A program made the translations under genes and the position numbers. Of a stretch of DNA of 19,270 nt, positions 8,418 to 16,226 are shown piece by piece; position 1 is the stretch's first letter, and each line of letters begins with the position of its first letter. Source of the DNA: JBPOHE01 sp052035915 (GTDB taxonomy: Bacteria; Pseudomonadota; Gammaproteobacteria; Chromatiales; Chromatiaceae); NCBI GenBank assembly GCA_052035915.1, contig JBPOHE010000042.1, positions 1-19,270 on the forward strand, given 5' to 3'. The notes below the pieces were generated by a model that did not search any database, had not been told where the DNA came from, and worked only from the letters and a program-made list of their open reading frames with translations.

Positions 8418-8554
8418 AGCGGGGGCCAATGGACAAACGCCCTGGACGGCGGTAATCGAGATCGCGGCTTGGTTGCGGCAGGTATGGCTACCGGCACGCC
8501 GCGTGTGGCAATCGACCGGGCTTCTTTAGCCTGATGTTCATAGAGAGAAGCGCG

Positions 8555-8992
8555 ATGACAACCAGAGTCCAACATGACCAGGATTTCTACACCTGGGCCA
8601 GACACAACGCCGAATTGTTGCGGGAAGGCCGGTTGGCGGAAATCGATTGTGAGTATATCGCCGAGGAGCTGGAAGACATGGGGGCGGCCAAAGAACGGGA
8701 GTTGGAGAACCGATTGGGGGTGTTGATGGCGCATCTGCTGAAATGGATCGTGCAGCCGGAACGGCGCGGCAATAGCTGGATCGCCACGATTGAGGAACAG
8801 CGGCAGCGGATCGCGCGCCTGTTGAGGAAAAACCCCGGGCTCAAGCCCTGCCTGGACGAGGCCTTTGTCGAAGCCTATGCGGACGCGCGTTTGATCGCTG
8901 TCCGCGAAACGAATTTGCCAAAAGCGATCTTTCCCGAGACGGCGCCCTTCGCGCTGGGCCAGGTTTTAGATGATCTGTATTGGCCGGAGTAA
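8555..8992 (+). CDS. DUF29 family protein
   Basis: A 145-residue soluble protein of the DUF29 family, function unknown; such genes are often multi-copy in cyanobacteria and purple sulfur-type gammaproteobacteria. Seen: the family opening DQDFYTWARHNAELLREGRLAEIDCEYIAEEL is recognisable in pieces (FYTWA, LLREGRLAEID, IAEELEDMG), then HLLKWIVQPERRGNSW, and the FPETAPFALGQVLDDLYWP ending. I prefer the ATG at 8555 over the one at 8534 because the GAGAGAAG stretch (8543-8550) sits at the right distance for a ribosome site. A terminator follows at 9008-9033. It appears monocistronic. Confidence 0.9.
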   Translation: MTTRVQHDQDFYTWARHNAELLREGRLAEIDCEYIAEELEDMGAAKERELENRLGVLMAHLLKWIVQPERRGNSWIATIEEQRQRIARLLRKNPGLKPCLDEAFVEAYADARLIAVRETNLPKAIFPETAPFALGQVLDDLYWPE

Positions 8993-9003
8993 AATTCGAC
9001 CGG

Positions 9004-9114
9004 CTCCGGGCCGGGGAGGTCCGGCCCTATTTTCGTTCCAAAATGGAGAACAATGGCAGGCTTATTGTTCTCCAATGAAGAACAAAAACCGGCTTTTTTC
9101 GCCATGGCCCGGAC
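9004..9114. repeat. Dispersed intergenic element, copy 1
   Basis: Shares an ordered series of blocks with 18489-18614: CCGGGCCGGGG, TTTTC.GTT, AGAACAAT, CTTA, a GTTCT...AGAAC dyad, then a C/T-rich CGGCTTTTTTCGCC and ATGGCCCGGA. This copy has a 10-bp inverted repeat GGAGAACAAT (9045-9054)/ATTGTTCTCC (9064-9073) and the dyad GTTCTCCAATGAAGAAC (9067-9083). The copies are diverged, with one gap of about 11 bp. There is no ORF. Its first part coincides with the DUF29 terminator. Confidence 0.6.
9008..9033 (+). terminator. Intrinsic terminator of the DUF29 gene
   Basis: GGGCCGG-GGAGGT-CCGGCCC stem of 7 perfect GC pairs followed by TATTTT, 15 bp after the stop codon. Confidence 0.75.
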
Positions 9115-9148
9115 TTCCTTCCGGACGAGAAACCCTGGGGGGTGGCCA

Positions 9149-9943
9149 TCAGGGGCTGGAAGGGTAGGAGGTCGAGCGCGAAACCCTGGAGACGGAACCC
9201 AAGCGTTCTGAAATACGTCTGGTAGCCTCGGTGAGCAGCTCCACCCAGGCCTGCTGACGGCGTTCGATGGGGGCCGAGATGGACAGCCCGGCCACGGCGG
9301 TGCCGCCGGCATCCCGGATCAGCATGCCGATACAACCGACGCCGATCTCCGCTTCCTCATCGTCGAAGGCGTATCCCAGGGCCTGGGCCCGGTTGACGGC
9401 GGTACTGAGCCGATCCCTGTCCTTGATGGTGTTGGGGGTGTAGGCGGGTAGCCCGGTACGGGCGACATAGGCATCGAGACCTTCGGCGTCGCCCTCGCCG
9501 AGGAGGAGTTTTCCCACGGCGGTGACATGGAGCGGCGCCCGGCTGCCGATGATCTGTTCCACCCGCATCATGCGGTTGGGGATGGCCCGCTCCACATAGA
9601 TCACCTCGTCGCCTTCGCGCAGCGTCAGGTTCACTGTCTCGCCGATCTGATCCCGCAGCCAAGCCATGATGGGGCGGGCCTCGGCGCGCAGATCGAGGCC
9701 GTTGCGGACCCGGGCGGCCAGTTGCAGGAGTCGTCTCCCCAGGCGATAGGCACCGGCCTCATCCCGTTCGACGAAGCCGTTTTCATTGAGGGAGGCGAGG
9801 ATGCGGAAGGCGGTGGAGGGGTGCAGACCGGTCTCGGCGGAGAGGATCTTGAGGCTGACCCCCTGGGTGTAGCGGGCGATGCCGTCGAGCAAGGCCGCCG
9901 CGCGATCGATGACCTGGATGGAGGTCGTTATCTTGGTGCCCAT
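9149..9943 (-). CDS. IclR family transcriptional regulator
   Basis: A 264-residue IclR-type regulator. Seen: an N-terminal winged helix-turn-helix about residues 7-70 (IQVIDRAAALLDGIAR, LKILSAETGLHPSTAFRILASL) and a C-terminal effector-binding domain about 85-250 (GETVNLTLREGDEVIYVER, HVTAVGKLLL, GVGCIGMLIRDAGG, AGLSISAP). Members sense small organic acids and usually control a divergent or adjacent catabolic operon; here it is divergent from the TPP-enzyme/kinase/GlcDEF operon across 101 bp, so it most likely controls that operon and itself. The ATG at 9943 has no clear ribosome site, and a CATAAT box (9956-9951) lies only 8 nt upstream of it, so the message may be leaderless or the promoter may lie elsewhere. 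Confidence 0.95.
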   Translation of the reverse strand: MGTKITTSIQVIDRAAALLDGIARYTQGVSLKILSAETGLHPSTAFRILASLNENGFVERDEAGAYRLGRRLLQLAARVRNGLDLRAEARPIMAWLRDQIGETVNLTLREGDEVIYVERAIPNRMMRVEQIIGSRAPLHVTAVGKLLLGEGDAEGLDAYVARTGLPAYTPNTIKDRDRLSTAVNRAQALGYAFDDEEAEIGVGCIGMLIRDAGGTAVAGLSISAPIERRQQAWVELLTEATRRISERLGSVSRVSRSTSYPSSP

Positions 9944-9979
9944 ATTTCACATTATGAAAACGATTGCTTATTGTGAAAT
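9944..9979. promoter_or_regulatory. Divergent promoter region with IclR-type operator
   Basis: Inverted repeat ATTTCACA (9944-9951) and TGTGAAAT (9972-9979), 20 nt between the arms, in the 101-bp space between the regulator and the operon. A shorter dyad, TTTCA-CATTA-TGAAA (9945-9959), is nested in the left part and has the 15-bp size of many IclR-family boxes. On the minus strand TTTCAC and CATAAT are 16 nt apart and could be -35/-10 for the regulator. Assignment to this IclR protein is inference. Confidence 0.6.
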
Positions 9980-10044
9980 TATGCCTGCTCGGATAAGGTG
10001 ATGGCAATCCCATCCAAGACAGCCTCTGAATCAGGAGTCATTCC

Positions 10045-12273
10045 ATGAGCCACACCGCGGAGACGATCGCCGCCCCGTCCAGCATCCCGGCCTTTTGCGA
10101 GGGTATTCAATACCTCGGCGAGCCCTGGCCGGATTTTCAGCGCTTCGCCTCGACCCCGGCGATAGCTGCCGGGCACAAGGCCATCAGCGAGGTCACCGAT
10201 CCGTCCGCCGTCTATCAGACGCTTCTCGCCGCCGACGCCTTGCGCTACCTGACCTTGCAGGTGACCGGCGCCAAGGGTTCGGGGCATCCGGGCGGTTTCG
10301 CCTCCAGTGCCGAGGCCTATGCCGCCCTGGTCATGCTGGGACATACCCATATCCTCACCGAGGTCGGGCACCATGCCCCGGGTTTCTATAGCGCCATGTT
10401 CCTCGACACCTCGCTCGAAGAGATGGGGATCCGCACGGTGCAGGAGATGCGCGATCGGTTCCGGGAGCGTCATGGTCTGCTCGGCCACCTGTCCGGGGCG
10501 ATTCCCGGCATCCTCGCCCCCGCCGGACCCCTGGGACAGGGGCAGCACTTTGCCATGGCGGGAGCGCTGCTCCATCCTGATGTGCTCTTTCCAGTGACCA
10601 TCGGCGACGGTGGCATGGGCGAGCCCTATGTGCTCAACGCCATGATGCATTTCCACACCGCCTATCCGCAGGCGACGAATTTCCTGCCGGTACTGATCTG
10701 GAACGGCTATAGCCAGGAGCACCATGCCATGTGCAGTACCTGGAGCGATGAGCGCATGCTCGACTACTGGCGTGGTCATGGCTTCGCCGAGGTGGTGTTG
10801 GTGGATGCCAAGGAATTCGACGATGCGGACCAGGAAGGGGCCTATGTGGACAGCACGGCCTTTTCCCTGCCCAGGCGGTTGGCGTTCACGGCGGCGGTGT
10901 TGGCGGGGATATATCGCGCCGCCCAGGCCGCGCTCGGCGGTCGGCTGTCCGTGTGTATCGTCAAACAGATGAAAGGGGCCGGGGTGCATACCCTGGGTTC
11001 CAGGTCGCACAACCTCTATCCCAAGGACACCCTGGATCAGCCCCACATCAGCCAGGCCTTGCAACGGCGGGCGCTCTGCCCGGCGGCCTGGGGCTTGGTG
11101 CGGGAGAATTTTGCCCGCGCCGGCGGCGGGCCGGCGGTGCGTACCCTGGTGACCGAGCGTGAATTGGATCTGGTGCCGCTGGGGAAATTGCCGTTGACGG
11201 CCTACACCCCGGGCGACAAGGAGGTGCCTTCCACGGCCTTCGGTGCCTTGGCGGCAGCGGTGGGCCGGACCGATCCTCGATTCGTGGTCACCAACGCCGA
11301 CGGCAACGAGGCCTCGGGGATGAAAAACATCAACGATGCCCTCAAGATCCGCCATCCGACCCAGGACCCGGGCTACAACCAGGAGCCCTGGGGGCAGGTC
11401 TACGAGCCGCTCAACGAGGATGCCTGCGCCGGTCTGGCGGGGGCCTTGTCCCTGTTCGGCTCCCGCTCGCTCTGGTTGTCCTATGAGAGTTTCGCCATCA
11501 ACGGCTGGCCGATCGTGCAGACCGTGACCCAGGCCATGGCCGAATTGCGCCGCCGGACGCCGTCGCTGATCTGTATGTTCACCGCCGGTGCCTTGGAGCA
11601 GGGGCGTAACGGCTGGACCCATCAGCGTCCGGAGATCGAGAACTACATCGCCGCCATGATGCGCAACGGCAATGTCTATCCGCTCTTTCCCTGCGATGCG
11701 AACATGATCCAGACGGCCTATGAATGGGCGCTGGACACCTGGAACAAGGGGGTGATCATCCTCGCCTCCAAAAGTCCGCTGCCGGTCTACACTACATTGG
11801 AAATGGCCAGGCAGGGCATCGAGCAGGGGGCGGTGAGCCTGTACGAAACCCGGGGCCAGGATGGGGCGCTGGTGGTGTTCGCCGTCACTGGCGACATGGT
11901 GCTGTTGCCGGTGTTCGAGGCGCGGGACAAACTGGAAGCCGCCGGTTATCGGGTGCGTATCCTCTGTATCGCCAATCCCCGTCGCCTGTATCGCCCCGGT
12001 GATCTGGCCTGGGATACTGTCTCCCAGCCGGATAACGCCTTGATGGACGACGACCATTTCAATGCCCTGTGCGACGGCGATCTGTTGCTGGGGGTGACGG
12101 GCGGTGGGAGTGCCTCCCTCGAACCCGTGCTCTTGCGGACCCGGGCGCCGCGCCGGGAGCTGTTTGCCTGGAAGCGCGGCGAGACCACCGCCGGTCCCAA
12201 CGAGCTGTTGGCCTTGAACGGCATTACCGCCGAGGCCATGGTCAGACGGGTCGAGCAACTTCTGGGCGCCTGA
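10045..12273 (+). CDS. TPP-dependent phosphoketolase/transketolase-like enzyme
   Basis: A 742-residue thiamine-diphosphate enzyme with mixed signatures. The N-terminal part is transketolase-like: TGAKGSGHPGG, and GPLGQGQHFAMAGAL. The TPP/Mg motif is GDG at 187-189 with N220 in LIWNGY. The second half is phosphoketolase-like: LNEDACAG, WLSYESF with the probable catalytic E481 (YEAF in phosphoketolases), and NGWTHQRP with H526 (NGFSHQDP in phosphoketolases). These suggest a carbanion cleavage or ketol transfer from a sugar phosphate or related ketose. It is shorter than classical XFP (about 790-800), and substrate and use of phosphate are unknown. AGGAG at 10033-10037 lies 7 nt before the ATG. 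First gene of an operon with a sugar-acid kinase and GlcDEF; the IclR gene is divergent. From memory, relatives carry varied database names, including phosphoketolase and a doubtful xylulose-5-phosphate epimerase label. Confidence 0.85.
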   Translation: MSHTAETIAAPSSIPAFCEGIQYLGEPWPDFQRFASTPAIAAGHKAISEVTDPSAVYQTLLAADALRYLTLQVTGAKGSGHPGGFASSAEAYAALVMLGHTHILTEVGHHAPGFYSAMFLDTSLEEMGIRTVQEMRDRFRERHGLLGHLSGAIPGILAPAGPLGQGQHFAMAGALLHPDVLFPVTIGDGGMGEPYVLNAMMHFHTAYPQATNFLPVLIWNGYSQEHHAMCSTWSDERMLDYWRGHGFAEVVLVDAKEFDDADQEGAYVDSTAFSLPRRLAFTAAVLAGIYRAAQAALGGRLSVCIVKQMKGAGVHTLGSRSHNLYPKDTLDQPHISQALQRRALCPAAWGLVRENFARAGGGPAVRTLVTERELDLVPLGKLPLTAYTPGDKEVPSTAFGALAAAVGRTDPRFVVTNADGNEASGMKNINDALKIRHPTQDPGYNQEPWGQVYEPLNEDACAGLAGALSLFGSRSLWLSYESFAINGWPIVQTVTQAMAELRRRTPSLICMFTAGALEQGRNGWTHQRPEIENYIAAMMRNGNVYPLFPCDANMIQTAYEWALDTWNKGVIILASKSPLPVYTTLEMARQGIEQGAVSLYETRGQDGALVVFAVTGDMVLLPVFEARDKLEAAGYRVRILCIANPRRLYRPGDLAWDTVSQPDNALMDDDHFNALCDGDLLLGVTGGGSASLEPVLLRTRAPRRELFAWKRGETTAGPNELLALNGITAEAMVRRVEQLLGA

Positions 12274-12310
12274 GACCGATATCCTTTACCCATGACGAAA
12301 GGACCTTGCC

Positions 12311-13645
12311 GTGACCCAGACCAAGATCCTCGTGTTGGACGATGACCCCACGGGCTCCCAGACGGTGCATTCCTGTTTGCTGCTCACCCGCTGGGATGTG
12401 GAGACGCTCAAGCAGGGGCTGACCGATGCCTCGCCACTGGTCTTCATCCTGACCAATACCCGGGGCATGGACGCCGATCGGGCGGCGACGGTGACGCGGG
12501 AGGTCTGTGTCGGCTTGCGCCAGGCCATGACCGAGCTGGAAGGGCAGGGGATGTTGTTTCATCCGCTGCTGGTCAGCCGCTCGGACTCGACCCTGCGGGG
12601 ACATTATCCGGTGGAAACGGATGTGATCGCTGAGGAGCTGGGGCCCTTCGACGCCCATTTTCTGGTGCCGGCCTTTCTCGAGGCCGGGCGTTTCACCCGC
12701 GACTCTGTCCACTATCTGTTCCAGGATGGACGGGCGCTGCCGGTGCATGAGACCGAGTTCGCCCGGGATTCGGTGTTCGGCTATCGTCACAGCTATTTGC
12801 CGGACTATGTGGAAGAGAAAACCCGGGGGCGGATTCGGGCCGAGGAGGTGAAGCGCCTCCGGCTGGAAGACTTGAGGGAGGGGGATCTGGTCGAGGATCT
12901 GCGGCTATTAGGGGGCAATGCCTGCTGCGTGGTGGACGCCGAACTCCCCGCCGACCTCGATCGCTTCGCCGCGGCGGTGTTGAGCGCCGCCGGGCAAGGC
13001 AAGCGATTTCTGTTTCGCAGTGCCGCCAGTCTCTTGACCGCCCTCGGGCGCTTGCCGCCCCAGCCGGTCGCGGCCGAGGCCATGGGCGCCTATGTGCGCG
13101 GTGGCCGTCCGGGGGCGGTGCTGGTGGGTTCCCATGTCGGCAAGACCAGCCGCCAATTGGAACGACTGTTGTTGGAAGCGGGGACGCTCGCGATCGAGGT
13201 GGATGTGGAACGGATCTCCAACGATCGACCGGCCCTGTTGCAGGCGACCCTGGCGGCGGCGGCCCGGGCCCATGCGGTCGGCAAGACGCCGGTCATCTAC
13301 ACCAGCCGGAAGGAACGCCTGTTCCCCGATCAACAGACCCGGCTGGCCTTTGGCGAACAGGTCTCCGCCCTCTTGATGGATGTGGTCCGTGGGTTGCCCG
13401 CCTCCATCGGTTATCTCATCAGCAAGGGCGGCATCACCTCCAACGATGTTCTCGCCGAGGCCCTGGCCTTGCGCGCCTCCCGGGTCCTGGGCCAGATCCT
13501 GACCGGTTGTTCGGTGGTGCGCTGTCCGTCCGATCACCCGCGCTTTCCCGATCTGCCGGTGGTGATCTTCCCTGGCAACGTGGGTGACGATCAGGCCTTG
13601 GCGGAGGTATACCGGCGGCTCGACGCCGGGGGAGGGCGGTCATGA
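12311..13645 (+). CDS. Four-carbon acid sugar kinase family protein (DUF1537)
   Basis: A 444-residue kinase of the DUF1537 family (DtnK/LtnK/OtnK relatives), which phosphorylates C4 sugar acids such as threonate, erythronate or 3-oxo-tetronate with ATP. Seen: the N-terminal substrate domain with DDPTG at 11-15, SRSDSTLRGHYP 89-100 and FLVPAFLEAGR about 117-127; and the C-terminal nucleotide domain with VGSHVGKTSRQ about 273-283 and SKGGITSND 371-379, ending VVIFPGNVGDDQAL. The start is GTG 12311, with AAAGGA (12298-12303) seven bases upstream. Its last four bases overlap the glcD start (ATGA), so the two are coupled. Known partners PdxA2, OtnC and LtnD are absent nearby, so the true substrate is open. 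Confidence 0.92.
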   Translation: MTQTKILVLDDDPTGSQTVHSCLLLTRWDVETLKQGLTDASPLVFILTNTRGMDADRAATVTREVCVGLRQAMTELEGQGMLFHPLLVSRSDSTLRGHYPVETDVIAEELGPFDAHFLVPAFLEAGRFTRDSVHYLFQDGRALPVHETEFARDSVFGYRHSYLPDYVEEKTRGRIRAEEVKRLRLEDLREGDLVEDLRLLGGNACCVVDAELPADLDRFAAAVLSAAGQGKRFLFRSAASLLTALGRLPPQPVAAEAMGAYVRGGRPGAVLVGSHVGKTSRQLERLLLEAGTLAIEVDVERISNDRPALLQATLAAAARAHAVGKTPVIYTSRKERLFPDQQTRLAFGEQVSALLMDVVRGLPASIGYLISKGGITSNDVLAEALALRASRVLGQILTGCSVVRCPSDHPRFPDLPVVIFPGNVGDDQALAEVYRRLDAGGGRS

Positions 13646-15135
13646 CCGGGTTACCGGACGAATCGAAACCAGTCGATCCCCAGCAGCGCCAGAGGCTGAT
13701 CGCCGAACTGCGGGCGGCCTTGCCGCCGGAGTCGGTACTGGACCAGCCGGAGCAGTTGCGGCCCTACGAATGCGATGGCCTGTCCGTCTATCGCCGCCTG
13801 CCGATGCTGGTGGTGTTGCCGGAGACGCCGGACCAGGTCCAGGCGGTGGTGCGGATCTGTCGCCACCATCACATCCCCCTCATTGCCCGGGGGGCGGGCA
13901 CCGGCTTGTCCGGCGGCGTTCTCCCCTTGTCCCAGGGGGTGTTGTTGAGCCTGGCCAGACTCAAAGGGATCCTGGAGATCGACCCGCGCAACGCCATCGC
14001 CCGGGTGCAACCCGGGGTGCGCAATCTGGCGATCAGCGAGGCGGTGGCCCATCTCGGTCTTTACTACGCCCCGGATCCCTCTTCCCAGATCGCCTGTACC
14101 ATCGGCGGCAACGTGGCCGAAAATTCCGGCGGGGTGCATTGCCTCAAGTATGGGCTCACGGTCCATAACGTCCTTGGGCTCAAGGTGCTTACGATCGAGG
14201 GGGAACGGCTGGAACTGGGCAACGGCGCTCTCGACCTCCCGGGTTATGATCTGCTGGCGCTGATGAATGGTTCGGAAGGCATGCTGGGGATCGTCCTGGA
14301 GGTGTTGGTCAAACTGTTGCCCAAACCCGAGCGGGCCCAGGTGCTGCTGGCGGCCTACGACAGCCTGGAACTGGCGGGGGAGGCGGTGGCCCGCATCATC
14401 GCCGGCGGTATCATCCCGGCCGGGTTGGAGATGATGGACAATCCCGCCATCCGCGCCGCCGAGGACTTCGTTCACGCTGGCTATCCGGTCGAGGCCGAGG
14501 CTATTCTGCTGTGCGAACTGGACGGCACCGATGAGGAAGTGTCGGAACAGGTGATGGAGGTGCGGGAGCTGTTGCTTCGGAGTGGCGCGCTCGAGGTGCG
14601 CACCGCCCGGGACGAGGCGGAGCGGGCCAGGTTCTGGGCCGGTCGCAAGGGGGCCTTTCCCGCTGTGGGGCGGATCTCGCCGGATTATTACTGCATGGAT
14701 GGCACTATCCCGCGGCGATATCTGGGGCGGGTGCTCGGGCGCATCGGCGAGCTATCCGGGGAATTCGGTCTGAAGGTCGCCAATGTTTTTCATGCCGGTG
14801 ACGGCAATCTCCACCCCCTGATCCTCTTTGACGCCAACCGGCCCGGGGAACTGGCTACCGCCGAACGCTTCGGTGGGCGGATATTGGAACTCTGCGTGGA
14901 GGTCGGCGGTACCGTCACCGGCGAACATGGGGTAGGGGTCGAGAAGCTGGACCAGATGTGTACCCAGTTCAGGGCGGCGGAATTGGCCCAGTTTCATGCC
15001 CTCAAGGCCGCCTTCGATCCCGAGGCTTTACTCAATCCGGGCAAGGCGGTGCCGAGCCTGCACCGTTGCGCCGAGCTGGGGGCCATGCATGTGTCCCGGG
15101 GACAGCTCCGGCATCCCGATCTTCCAAGGTTTTAA
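13642..15135 (+). CDS. glcD: FAD-linked 2-hydroxyacid oxidase, GlcD-type subunit
   Basis: A 497-residue flavin subunit of the glycolate oxidase GlcDEF type; it oxidises a 2-hydroxyacid (glycolate, D-lactate or a longer acid) to the 2-oxoacid. Seen: a PCMH FAD domain about residues 55-232 with ARGAGTGLSGG 82-92, PGVRNLAI, SSQIACTIGGNVAENSGG and NGSEGMLGIV; then the FAD-oxidase C-terminal domain with HAGDGNLHP 384-392 and GEHGVG 427-432. The start is the ATG overlapping the kinase stop. It is followed 10 bp later by glcE and then glcF, the same D-E-F order as E. coli. The flavin subunit alone does not distinguish glycolate from D-lactate; the three-gene set favours a glycolate-oxidase-type complex. 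Confidence 0.94.
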   Translation: MTGLPDESKPVDPQQRQRLIAELRAALPPESVLDQPEQLRPYECDGLSVYRRLPMLVVLPETPDQVQAVVRICRHHHIPLIARGAGTGLSGGVLPLSQGVLLSLARLKGILEIDPRNAIARVQPGVRNLAISEAVAHLGLYYAPDPSSQIACTIGGNVAENSGGVHCLKYGLTVHNVLGLKVLTIEGERLELGNGALDLPGYDLLALMNGSEGMLGIVLEVLVKLLPKPERAQVLLAAYDSLELAGEAVARIIAGGIIPAGLEMMDNPAIRAAEDFVHAGYPVEAEAILLCELDGTDEEVSEQVMEVRELLLRSGALEVRTARDEAERARFWAGRKGAFPAVGRISPDYYCMDGTIPRRYLGRVLGRIGELSGEFGLKVANVFHAGDGNLHPLILFDANRPGELATAERFGGRILELCVEVGGTVTGEHGVGVEKLDQMCTQFRAAELAQFHALKAAFDPEALLNPGKAVPSLHRCAELGAMHVSRGQLRHPDLPRF

Positions 15136-15145
15136 GGGCACAGCG

Positions 15146-16213
15146 ATGACGACGACAGAGGATAGAACCGAAGCCATCCGGGAAGTCGTACTCCAGTCCC
15201 TGGCCGAGGGGACGCCGCTCCATATCCGGGGTGGCGATACCAAGGCGTTCTATGGGCGCCGGATCGGCGGGCGACCCCTGGAGATCGGCGGGCATCTCGG
15301 GGTGTTGAGCTATGAGCCCAGCGAACTGGTGCTCGTCGCCCGGGCCGGTACCCCATTGCGGGAGATCCAGGCCCTGCTCACCGAGCATGGGCAGGAACTC
15401 CCCAGCGAACCACCGGCCTTCGGTGAGGGGGCCACCCTGGGTGGCATGGTGGCGGCGGGGTTGTCCGGACCGCGTCGCCCCTATGCCGGGGCGGTTCGGG
15501 ATGGTGTGCTCGGGGTGAAGATCATCAACGGCAAGGGCGAGGTGCTGAGTTTCGGCGGCCAGGTGATGAAAAACGTCGCCGGATACGATGTCTCCCGCCT
15601 CATGGCGGGGGCCTTGGGCACCCTGGGGGTGATCCTGGAGGTCTCGCTCAAGCTCCAACCCGGCCCGGCGCGGGAGATCAACCTGAGGCTCGAACTGGCT
15701 CCCGGCCCGGCGATCGAACGTCTGAGCCAGTGGCGCCTGCGGCCTCTCCCCATCACCGCGACCTGTCATGACGGCGAGCATCTCTATCTGCGGCTGGCCG
15801 GGGGAGAGCGGGGGGTGCGGAGCGCCGCGGGAATCATCGGCGGAGAAGAGATGACCGATGGCCAGGCCTTCTGGAGTTCCATCCGTGAACAGACCCATGC
15901 CTTTTTCATCCAGCCTGGGCGCTTGTGGCGTATCTCGGTCCCGCCCGCCACGCCTCCCCTGGAGATACCCGGCACCTTTTTGATCGAATGGGGTGGCGGG
16001 GTGCGTTGGTTATCTACGCAGGCCCCATCGGAGGTGATCTGGGCCCTGGCCATGAAGGCCCGGGGCCATGCGACCCTGTTTCTGGGACGGGAGGCGGGGG
16101 AAGAGGTATTCCAGCCCCTGACCCCGGCCATGCTGCGCATCCATCAAAACCTCAAGCATGCCTTCGATCCCAAGGGGATCTTCAATCCCGGGCGTATGTA
16201 CGCGGCCTTTTGA
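15146..16213 (+). CDS. glcE: Glycolate oxidase FAD-binding subunit GlcE
   Basis: A 355-residue second flavin-domain subunit, shorter than GlcD and lacking the full C-terminal oxidase domain, as usual for GlcE. Seen: LHIRGGDTKAFYGR about 25-38, YEPSELVLVARAGTPLREI, and the FAD-domain core GATLGGMVAAGLSGPRRPYAG through QVMKNVAGYDVSRLMAGALGTLGVI (about residues 94-165). It ends with the FDPKGIFNPGRM signature common to these flavoproteins. I place the start at the ATG 15146, after glcD ends, with TAAGGG about 8 nt upstream; the frame is open further back but inside glcD. The message continues into glcF 13 bp downstream. Confidence 0.93.
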   Translation: MTTTEDRTEAIREVVLQSLAEGTPLHIRGGDTKAFYGRRIGGRPLEIGGHLGVLSYEPSELVLVARAGTPLREIQALLTEHGQELPSEPPAFGEGATLGGMVAAGLSGPRRPYAGAVRDGVLGVKIINGKGEVLSFGGQVMKNVAGYDVSRLMAGALGTLGVILEVSLKLQPGPAREINLRLELAPGPAIERLSQWRLRPLPITATCHDGEHLYLRLAGGERGVRSAAGIIGGEEMTDGQAFWSSIREQTHAFFIQPGRLWRISVPPATPPLEIPGTFLIEWGGGVRWLSTQAPSEVIWALAMKARGHATLFLGREAGEEVFQPLTPAMLRIHQNLKHAFDPKGIFNPGRMYAAF

Positions 16214-16226
16214 GAGGAACCTCCCG

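Larger units (their letters stand above)
7813..8554. other. Long intergenic gap between pckA and the DUF29 gene
   Basis: 742 bp between divergent genes. It must hold the pckA leader and promoter (an AT-rich stretch at 7880-7915) and the DUF29 promoter. It contains a 19-bp palindrome at 7968-7986 and a GC hairpin at 8388-8417. A 48-codon frame at 8137-8283 is probably not a gene. No RNA gene was recognised. Confidence 0.55.

Noticed and set aside
9979..12258. 759-codon frame antisense to the TPP enzyme
   Set aside because: High-GC shadow of a gene with clear motifs; its protein is rich in G/H/R/Q with no recognisable domain.
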